From Caballeronia udeis (GTDB lineage Bacteria > Pseudomonadota > Gammaproteobacteria > Burkholderiales > Burkholderiaceae): a stretch of DNA of 64,000 bases. Each line of letters begins with the position of its first letter. The stretch's first letter is position 1. The notes under the pieces are model-generated. The model was given only the letters and a program-made list of their open reading frames with translations. It searched no databases and had not been told where the DNA came from. The stretch is from the NCBI RefSeq assembly GCF_001544555.2, contig NZ_FCOK02000016.1, forward strand, positions 62,001 to 126,000, written 5' to 3'. Shown piece after piece: positions 58,372 to 64,000 of the stretch. Position numbers and translations under genes: made by a program.

Positions 58372-59082
58372 CTAGTGAGTGGCCGTGTCGGCGTCCACGC
58401 CGAGTTGCGCGAGAAGCGTCTCCCGCAGCGCGGGCCTCGTCGCCTCCGTCACACGATACTCGGCGGCTATTGCACCGCCACGCATGATCAGCGCACGATC
58501 CGCGAGTGCAATCGCCTCATCCACATCGTGCGTAACGAGCAATACCCCCGGCTGATGGCGTTCGATCAGATGTTTCACCAGACGCTGCATCTTGATACGC
58601 GTCAGCGCATCGAGCGCGGCAAACGGTTCGTCGAGCAACAACAGTTGCGGCTCCTGCACAAGCGCTCGCGCCAGCGCCACGCGTTGCGCCTGGCCGCCGG
58701 ATAAATTTCGCGGCCAGTCTTCCAGCCGCTCACCCAGCCCTACCTCCGCCAGCGCCGCTTGCGCGGCCGCAAGGCTTTGCGGGCCCGGAGCAAGCCCAAG
58801 CGCGACGTTGCGAGAGAGCGTCTCCCACGGCAACAGACGCGGCTCCTGGAATACGACAGCAGGCAGACGCGGCCCATCGATCGAACCGCCGTTGATGGGA
58901 TCAAGACCCGACAACGCCCGCAGCAACGTAGTCTTGCCGCAGCCGCTTTCACCCAGCAACGCGACGAATTCGCCCCGCTCGATCCGCAGGTTCAAACTGT
59001 CTATAACGATTCGCTCTCCGTACGAATGCCGCAGATTATGAACGACCACCGCCGCGCCCGACGACTTCAAGGGTGCATTCAT
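58372..59082 (-). CDS. ssuB: Sulfonate-type ABC transporter ATP-binding protein
   Basis: A 236-residue ATPase starting at ATG 59082, which shares its first base with the permease stop (TGATG). Walker A is GESGCGKTT, the signature is LSGGQAQRVALARAL, Walker B LLLLDEPFAALD, and the H-loop VTHDVDEA. Size and Q-loop context (VVFQEPRLLPWETL) fit the SsuB/TauB family. It energises import by the adjacent permease. Confidence 0.93.
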   Translation of the reverse strand: MNAPLKSSGAAVVVHNLRHSYGERIVIDSLNLRIERGEFVALLGESGCGKTTLLRALSGLDPINGGSIDGPRLPAVVFQEPRLLPWETLSRNVALGLAPGPQSLAAAQAALAEVGLGERLEDWPRNLSGGQAQRVALARALVQEPQLLLLDEPFAALDALTRIKMQRLVKHLIERHQPGVLLVTHDVDEAIALADRALIMRGGAIAAEYRVTEATRPALRETLLAQLGVDADTATH

Positions 59083-59951
59083 CAGCGGGACACTTTTGCA
59101 AAATTCACATGCCATGAGAGCAAGCGGCGCTCGAGGAAACGCGCAAGCTGATCCGCCAGCACGCCAATCGCGGCATAGATCACAATGGTCATCACGATCA
59201 CATCGGTACGCAGGAATTCGCGCGCGTCCATCGCAAGAAAACCGATGCCCGTACTGGTCGCAATGGTCTCCGCGACCACCAATGCGAGCCACGCCGTGGC
59301 CAGCGCATAACGCACGCCTGCCAGCACCGAGGGCAACGCGCCGGGCAACACAATGCGCCGGATCAGCGTCCAGTTCGACAACCCGAGCACGCGGCCAAGT
59401 TCGATGAGTTTGGGATCGACCTGACGAATCCCCAGGACGGTATTGATGTAGATCGGGAACATCACGCCGAGCGATACCAGGAAGATCTTGCCTGCCTCGC
59501 CCACGCCGAACCACACGATCACCAGCGGCAACACCGCCAGAAACGGAATGGCGCGCAGCATCTGGATGTTGCGATCGAGAAATGCCTCGGCCACTTTGGA
59601 AAAGCCCACGGCCGTGCCGAGCACGAACCCGATCGAGCCGCCAATCACGAAGCCGGTGGCGGCGCGCAGCAGACTCACCGCCATGTCGCCAATCAGGCGC
59701 CCTTCTTTCACGAGCTCGAAGGCGGTGAGAGCGACTTTCGACGGTGCGGGCAGCACGTTCGGCGACAACGCGCCGAGACGCGCGAACAGTTCCCACACGA
59801 TCAGCAGCAGGACCGGCATACCCCACGACACATAACGCAGCCACGGCGATACGGGACCCGCATGATTGGGCTTCTGCGCGACGGCAGGACGCGTGTCGGG
59901 ATCAGGATGCGAATGGAGAACGGATGCCCTGCGGGCGAATACGTCTGCCAT
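59082..59951 (-). CDS. ssuC: Sulfonate-type ABC transporter permease
   Basis: A 289-residue permease of the SsuC/TauC family starting at ATG 59951 (AGGAG eight bases upstream); a longer frame upstream lacks support. About six membrane helices are visible. The EAA-type loop (LIELGRVLGLSNWTLIRRIV) couples to the ATPase. It is the first gene of the operon permease-ATPase-binding protein, an order different from E. coli ssuEADCB. Confidence 0.92.
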   Translation of the reverse strand: MADVFARRASVLHSHPDPDTRPAVAQKPNHAGPVSPWLRYVSWGMPVLLLIVWELFARLGALSPNVLPAPSKVALTAFELVKEGRLIGDMAVSLLRAATGFVIGGSIGFVLGTAVGFSKVAEAFLDRNIQMLRAIPFLAVLPLVIVWFGVGEAGKIFLVSLGVMFPIYINTVLGIRQVDPKLIELGRVLGLSNWTLIRRIVLPGALPSVLAGVRYALATAWLALVVAETIATSTGIGFLAMDAREFLRTDVIVMTIVIYAAIGVLADQLARFLERRLLSWHVNFAKVSR

Positions 59952-60113
59952 CGGTTGAAACTCCTTTTGTCCGGGTGGCTCGCCGCGCCCAACGCGATAA
60001 CGAGCATCAGCAAATGCTAGCCACAGGATCTTAAACAAAAGGAAAAATACTGGAACCACATAAAACTTCTATGCTTAGCAGCGGTGTCGGGAAGCATGAG
60101 GTACGCGCCCGGT

Positions 60114-60138
60114 ATAAAAAAACCGCCCCGAGGGCGGT
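60114..60138 (-). terminator. Rho-independent terminator of higBA
   Basis: ACCGCCC-CGA-GGGCGGT makes a 7-bp GC-rich stem with a 3-base loop. On the minus strand it is followed by a run of seven T. It lies 20 bases after the higA stop. Confidence 0.88.
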
Positions 60139-60158
60139 ATGGGTGAGGCGATTGCGCG

Positions 60159-60449
60159 TCAGGCTGCTCGTGCCAGTTCGGGGAACGGCTCAACCTTCCG
60201 GTGCGGTTTCCGTTGTGCCTGCCACAGGTCGTAGCGGGCCTGCATGATGGTCCACATTTCAGCCGACGTTCCGAGCGCGGCACCAAGCAATATAGCCATG
60301 TCAGCTGAAATGCCGGCGTGGCCATTGAGTATGCGCGAAAGCGCGGCACGCGTAACGCCAAGCCGCTCAGCAACGGTCGTAATACTGAGTTCGCCCAGGT
60401 AGTCGCGCAACACCAGTCCGGGGTGCGCCGGGTTATGCATTGATGTCAT
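60159..60449 (-). CDS. higA: HigA-type antitoxin (XRE-family)
   Basis: A 96-residue helix-turn-helix protein from ATG 60449, six bases after AAGGAG. It has the HigA pattern PGLVLRDYLGE...TTVAERLGVTRAALSRILNGHAGISADMAILLGAAL, cited in pieces, and a tail ELARAA. It binds and neutralises the upstream toxin and represses the operon. The gene starts 10 bases after the toxin stop, in the toxin-first order typical of higBA. Confidence 0.93.
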   Translation of the reverse strand: MTSMHNPAHPGLVLRDYLGELSITTVAERLGVTRAALSRILNGHAGISADMAILLGAALGTSAEMWTIMQARYDLWQAQRKPHRKVEPFPELARAA

Positions 60450-60459
60450 CGTCGGCTCC

Positions 60460-60756
60460 TTAGTGATAGTCCAGGTAATCAACAAGAACGGCATCTGTTC
60501 CTTCGAAAAAGAACGTCAGACGCCAGTTGCCGGTTACCCATATTGACCAGTGGCCTTCCACAGCCTGCTTCTTCGGGTTCTGCCCGGTGAGCGGGTGGAG
60601 TTTCCACGCCCCTGCGTTCATGTCGTCGGGACCCGCTGCGGCATGGAGTGCCGTCAGGCGAATTTGCAGTTTCTCCGCATGAGCAGCGGTAATGCCAGCT
60701 TTTGATCCGGTCAGAAAAAACCGCTCCAGCCCTTTGTGTCGAAAGCTCTTGATCAT
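60460..60756 (-). CDS. higB: HigB-type toxin (RelE-like mRNA interferase)
   Basis: A 98-residue protein starting MIKSFRHKGLERFF, as in HigB/GraT toxins, from ATG 60756; an in-frame ATG at 60771 lies in the operator. It contains KLHPLTGQ, the typical HWSIWVTGNWRLTFFFEG core and VDYLDYH at the C-terminus. As a ribosome-dependent RNase it would cut mRNA unless bound by HigA. With its start only two bases from the inverted repeat, the transcript may be nearly leaderless. Confidence 0.93.
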   Translation of the reverse strand: MIKSFRHKGLERFFLTGSKAGITAAHAEKLQIRLTALHAAAGPDDMNAGAWKLHPLTGQNPKKQAVEGHWSIWVTGNWRLTFFFEGTDAVLVDYLDYH

Positions 60757-60758
60757 CC

Positions 60759-60782
60759 GTATAGTGTACATGAACGCTATAC
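60759..60782 (-). promoter_or_regulatory. Candidate higBA operator
   Basis: GTATAG and CTATAC form a perfect inverted repeat with a 12-base spacer immediately upstream of higB. It overlaps the likely -10 region, as expected for autoregulation by HigA. Confidence 0.7.
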
Positions 60783-60827
60783 GAACCGCAATGCTGATCG
60801 ATCATGCGTTTCCATTGGGAAACCGCC

Positions 60828-62060
60828 TCAAACCACCGAAGCCCCTCCATTGATTTCAAGCACCAGCGGAAAACGCACTTCGAACACGCTGCCGCGGCCC
60901 TTGTATGAATCAAACCGGATCACGCCCTGCAGTTCGCGGGCGAGTTCCTTCACGATCGCCAGCCCCAACCCGGTGCCGGGAATCTCGTCGGACGCCGCTC
61001 GTTCAAACTCCTCGAACACCCGTTCGCGATCCTCTTCGCAGATCCCCATGCCCGTATCCGACACACGCAGCGTCCAGTGCGTTGCGCCCGACGTGACCAT
61101 CGCCAGTTCCACCTGGCCCGTCGTGGTGTATTTGATTGCGTTGGACAACAGGTTCAGTGCGATCTGCTTCATCTTCAGCCGGTTGGACGTGATCATGCTC
61201 AACGCCGGATCGACGCGCCCCTTGAGCGTCAGCCCCTTCGCCTTGGCCGACGTGTGACAGAGCAGCATGAGTTCGTCGAAGAGGTCGGTCAGGTCGAATC
61301 GCTCGACCGTCAGGATGGAATCATCGCCGAGCACTTTCGAGTATTCGCCCATTTCATCGACGAGCGTGGCCATGTCGGTGACTTGCCGTTTCGCGAGCGC
61401 GAGCGCCCGGTCGTTTTTCGCCTGCGACCGGCCGATCAATTGCAGCGCGGTGGCGAATACATTCAGGAAGTTGCGCAGATCATGAGCGACACGCCGCGCC
61501 ACCTGCATGCGCGTTTCATACAGGTCGCTGATCAGCCGTTGCCGCAAAGTCAGCTCCTGATTCGCGCGCTCCAGCATGCCGGTGTATTCGTCGAGTTTCC
61601 GGTCGCGTTCACCCACCGCCTCGCGAACGGATGTGAGCGTGACGAAACTGAGTGCCTGATCGGTGATCAGGCGCGCACGCTCCTCGCGCTTGCGGTCAAA
61701 CGCGGGATGCTGCTGCGCGTAATCACCTATCGCCGCAAGCAGCACCTGACGAAACAGGTCAAGCTCGCGAACCAGTTCATCTACGCGGTAACCCTGCTGC
61801 CAACGCCATTTTCCGTGTTGGCGCGCGTCCTGTTCGATCGCATGCTCCTGCGAATCCATATCCTGCGATTCGAGCACCAGGCAGATTTCGTCAAAGATAC
61901 GAGGGATGTGGTCGGCAAGCTGGCGGTAGGTGAGATCGTCGGAGTGCTCTACCTCGGCGTCGCCGAACACGAGTTGCATCCAGCGCTCGGTGAGCGGCTT
62001 CTGCTGCTCGCGCAGCACGGTGGCAAGGCCCTTCAAGGCACCAGTGGTCATTTGGCTCAT
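60828..62060 (-). CDS. Cytoplasmic sensor histidine kinase with RsbRD-type N-terminal domain
   Basis: A 410-residue soluble kinase. Residues ~10-150 form a helical RsbRD_N-like sensor domain. A coiled-coil leads to the dimerisation helix with phospho-acceptor H193 (RRVAHDLRNFLN). The HATPase domain shows NLLSNAIKYT (N box), VSDTGMGI (G1) and GTGLGLAIV (G2). No membrane helix, and no response-regulator gene is adjacent, so it is an orphan kinase. Its signal and partner are unknown. Confidence 0.92.
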   Translation of the reverse strand: MSQMTTGALKGLATVLREQQKPLTERWMQLVFGDAEVEHSDDLTYRQLADHIPRIFDEICLVLESQDMDSQEHAIEQDARQHGKWRWQQGYRVDELVRELDLFRQVLLAAIGDYAQQHPAFDRKREERARLITDQALSFVTLTSVREAVGERDRKLDEYTGMLERANQELTLRQRLISDLYETRMQVARRVAHDLRNFLNVFATALQLIGRSQAKNDRALALAKRQVTDMATLVDEMGEYSKVLGDDSILTVERFDLTDLFDELMLLCHTSAKAKGLTLKGRVDPALSMITSNRLKMKQIALNLLSNAIKYTTTGQVELAMVTSGATHWTLRVSDTGMGICEEDRERVFEEFERAASDEIPGTGLGLAIVKELARELQGVIRFDSYKGRGSVFEVRFPLVLEINGGASVV

Positions 62061-62172
62061 GCCCGAGATCCGTAAGCTGTAGCGCCGGGTCGGCGCCGGG
62101 AGTCACGCTGATGCCGGTGGGGTGCGGATAGTGCCGACCGGAACGCTCGGTCCGGGCATTCGACGCGAGTGA

Positions 62173-63174
62173 TTAAAGTATAGGACGACCCAATGGCGGG
62201 CGTGTACCGATTGGGTCCGGCCCGCTTGCGGCCGCGAGCGACATGGACGTGCTTGCGTCCATCAGGCGCTGAACAAACTGCCGGGCCGAGGGCGACAGCA
62301 CGCCCACCTTGCGCGTCACAATACCGAACGTCTGCGACTTCGACTTGAATCCGATCGGCAGCGCGCGCAGCATGCGATGCTTGCAAAACAGCCTGGCAAC
62401 GCCCGCCGGCAGCACCGAGACCAGGGTGGCGCTACATTGCAGCAACGCAACCGTGACGAAGGTCGACGCCGTCGAGATTGCGCTCACCGGCACCTGCGCC
62501 CCCGCCAGGTCCATCTCGCGCTGCAACAGCGCCTGCATTGGCATGGCGCTCGGGTACGTGACCCAGCGATGCCCGCCCAGATCGGCGAACGTCAGCTCAC
62601 CCGCCGCAAACGGCGGATGATCGTAGCCGACGACGACCGACAACGGCTCGTCCGCGAGCGGCTGATAGTGATACCTCGACGGCTCATCGCTGACAATTGA
62701 GCGGCCGACGACCAGATCCAGCCGCCCTTCGTCGAGCAGCGCCAGCATCCGCGCGCTCGTGTCCTCCACGATCTCGATCGATAAGCGCGGATTGCGCTCC
62801 TGCAACTCGTTCAGTATGGGCACCACGAGATCCGGCACCGATCCCATGATCGCGCCGACCGCCAGGCGACCTCCCGTGCCCAGGCGGATATCGGCGACTT
62901 CCTGGCATAGCGAGGTCAGGTCGGCCGCCAGCAGCCGCGCGTAGCGGATCACGCAAAAACCGAACTGGTTCGGCACCAGCCCTTTCTTCGCGCGCTCGAA
63001 CAGCGGCGCTTCCAGCATCGACTCCAGCTCGGCCAGCGCCTTGCTCGCCGCCGACTGCGTCATCGACATCGCGCTCGAGGCCTTATGCAGCGACTTGTGG
63101 TCGTCGAGCGCGATCAGCAACTGCAACTGCCTCATGCGCAAGCGGCCCATCAATACATCCAGCGTGGACTTCAT
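62173..63174 (-). CDS. LysR-family transcriptional regulator
   Basis: A 333-residue regulator from ATG 63174 (MKSTLDVLMGRLRMRQ). The helix-turn-helix is at residues ~17-76 (SLHKASSAMSMTQSAASKAL, then FERAKKGLVPNQFG). The effector-binding domain follows. It is divergent from the dehydratase-like gene at 63295 with a 120-base gap carrying an inverted repeat, so it probably controls that gene. It resembles the GbpR-type regulators of sugar catabolism. Confidence 0.93.
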   Translation of the reverse strand: MKSTLDVLMGRLRMRQLQLLIALDDHKSLHKASSAMSMTQSAASKALAELESMLEAPLFERAKKGLVPNQFGFCVIRYARLLAADLTSLCQEVADIRLGTGGRLAVGAIMGSVPDLVVPILNELQERNPRLSIEIVEDTSARMLALLDEGRLDLVVGRSIVSDEPSRYHYQPLADEPLSVVVGYDHPPFAAGELTFADLGGHRWVTYPSAMPMQALLQREMDLAGAQVPVSAISTASTFVTVALLQCSATLVSVLPAGVARLFCKHRMLRALPIGFKSKSQTFGIVTRKVGVLSPSARQFVQRLMDASTSMSLAAASGPDPIGTRPPLGRPIL

Positions 63175-63233
63175 GGCGCGTTTGCCTATGCCTTGGGGTG
63201 AGTCGCAAAAGCGATCACGAGATGGAAAGGTTT

Positions 63234-63267
63234 CACTATACAGCGCCTTGAACCAGCCCCTATAGTG
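63234..63267 (+). promoter_or_regulatory. Inverted repeat in the LysR / dehydratase intergenic region
   Basis: CACTATA (63234-63240) and TATAGTG (63261-63267) are exact inverted copies with a 20-base spacer. They sit in the divergent promoter region, a likely LysR-binding or promoter element. Confidence 0.5.
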
Positions 63268-63294
63268 GTCCCAAATAGACAATGGAGACTTCCG

Positions 63295-64000
63295 ATGCCC
63301 AATCAGACCCACCGCGCGACCTATCGCGGCGTGTTCCCGGTTGCCCCGACCGTCTTCGACGCCTCAGGACGCCTCGACCTGGACGGCCAGCGACGCGCGA
63401 TCGACTTCATGATCGACGCCGGCTCGCACGGCCTGTGCATCCTCGCCAACTTCTCCGAACAATTCGCGCTTACCGACGACGAACGCAGCGCGGTGCAGAA
63501 GGCCGTGCTGGAACACGTGGCCGGCCGGGTGCCGGTGATCGTGACCACCACGCATTTCAGCAGCGATGTCTGCGCGGCCCGCAGCCGCGCCGCACAGGAT
63601 GCAGGCGCCGCGATGGTCATGGTCATGCCGCCGTATCACGGCGCGACCATCCGCGTGGGCGAACGCGGGATTCATGAGTTTTTCAACCGCGTGTCCGACG
63701 CCATCGACATCCCGATCATGATCCAGGACGCACCGGTCGCCGGCACGCCGCTCTCCGCGGCGTTCCTGGCGAGGCTCGCGAAAGAAGTCGCGAACGTGTC
63801 GTACTTCAAGATCGAAACGGCGCAAGCGGCGTCGAAGCTGCGCGAACTGATCGAACTGGGCAGCGATGCCATCATCGGCCCGTGGGACGGCGAGGAAGCC
63901 ATCACGCTGATTCCGGATTTCGATGCCGGCGCAACCGGTGCAATGACCGGCGGCGGTTATCCGGACGGGATTCGCAAGATCGTCGACGCCTACACCTCCG
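63295..64000 (+). CDS. DapA-family dehydratase, L-2-keto-3-deoxyarabonate dehydratase-like, incomplete
   Basis: Open from ATG 63295 (GGAG upstream) to the window end, 235 codons of an expected ~310. It has the DHDPS/NAL TIM barrel with LCILANFSEQFALTDDE, VIVTTTHFS, the Schiff-base Lys region (VSYFKIETAQAASKLREL) and GPWDGEEAITL. These stretches closely match the enzyme that dehydrates L-2-keto-3-deoxyarabonate to alpha-ketoglutarate semialdehyde in the non-phosphorylative L-arabinose pathway of Azospirillum and Burkholderia. A related sugar-acid dehydratase is possible. Confidence 0.87.
   Translation, partial: MPNQTHRATYRGVFPVAPTVFDASGRLDLDGQRRAIDFMIDAGSHGLCILANFSEQFALTDDERSAVQKAVLEHVAGRVPVIVTTTHFSSDVCAARSRAAQDAGAAMVMVMPPYHGATIRVGERGIHEFFNRVSDAIDIPIMIQDAPVAGTPLSAAFLARLAKEVANVSYFKIETAQAASKLRELIELGSDAIIGPWDGEEAITLIPDFDAGATGAMTGGGYPDGIRKIVDAYTS

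Noticed and set aside
58372..59844. A 490-residue frame fusing the ABC ATPase to an upstream segment
   Set aside because: The upstream ~250 residues are the permease gene read in another frame; the ATPase starts at 59082 with a TGATG overlap.
1..64000. CRISPR arrays, tRNA/rRNA genes and complete insertion sequences
   Set aside because: No regularly spaced short repeats, no rRNA-like stretches and no transposase with terminal repeats were seen; tRNA detection by eye is not exhaustive.

Overview
The window looks like a GC-rich Burkholderiaceae genome (Burkholderia / Paraburkholderia / Caballeronia type). This is inferred from codon use, the protein families present and the sulfur-acquisition and L-arabinose-pathway genes; no rRNA or tRNA gene was found to anchor the taxonomy.

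Positions 1-39793 (minus strand) form one very large, tightly coupled polyketide synthase (PKS) operon that runs off the left edge. No acyltransferase domain is visible in any module, and the KS-flanking linkers end in [13 protein letters not shown] motifs, so this is a trans-AT PKS whose AT (and any HMG-synthase cassette) must lie outside the window. In transcription order: PKS A (ACP - DUF2156/aminoacyl-transferase-like domain - tryptophanase-like PLP lyase - KS-DH-KR-ACP); PKS B (KS-KR, separated from A by an apparent frameshift in the ACP); PKS C (ACP - KS lacking both catalytic His - ACP - thioesterase); a GMC oxidoreductase; three tandem membrane-anchored START-like proteins; an AMP-dependent acyl ligase; a FabG-like SDR; a free ACP; the 5772-residue PKS D (KS-DH-KR-ACP / KS-dead DH-three ECH domains-ACP-ACP / KS-DH-ACP-ACP-DH-like / KS-DH); and PKS E (KR-ACP..., incomplete). 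The biosynthetic order probably differs from gene order: ligase + free ACP feed KS1 of D, then E and further proteins off the left edge, then A, B and C, with release by the thioesterase of C. The most unusual element is the in-line DUF2156-PLP lyase pair of PKS A. It recalls the DUF-SH (cysteine/thiocysteine lyase) didomain of leinamycin-type synthases and suggests sulfur or amino-acid chemistry on the assembly line.

Positions 39794-40194 are a divergent regulatory region with several inverted repeats. On the plus strand it is followed by a three-gene RND efflux operon (40195-46002), the likely exporter or resistance pump, and by a cysteinyl-tRNA synthetase (46098-47492). A 38-codon integrase remnant (47617-47733, minus) may mark an old island edge.

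Positions 48595-54901 (plus) form a sulfur-scavenging block: an LLM-class flavin monooxygenase, the C-terminal stump of a cysteine dioxygenase, a four-domain rhodanese, a sulfonate-type binding protein, an acyl-CoA-dehydrogenase-like monooxygenase and a second LLM monooxygenase. Positions 55052-57127 (minus) carry an Lrp/AsnC regulator and two tandem haloacid-dehalogenase-like paralogues. Positions 57292-59951 (minus) are a complete sulfonate-type ABC importer ending in a near-ideal hairpin. Then come a higBA toxin-antitoxin pair with operator and terminator, a soluble histidine kinase, a LysR regulator and a divergent, incomplete L-2-keto-3-deoxyarabonate-dehydratase-like gene at the right edge.
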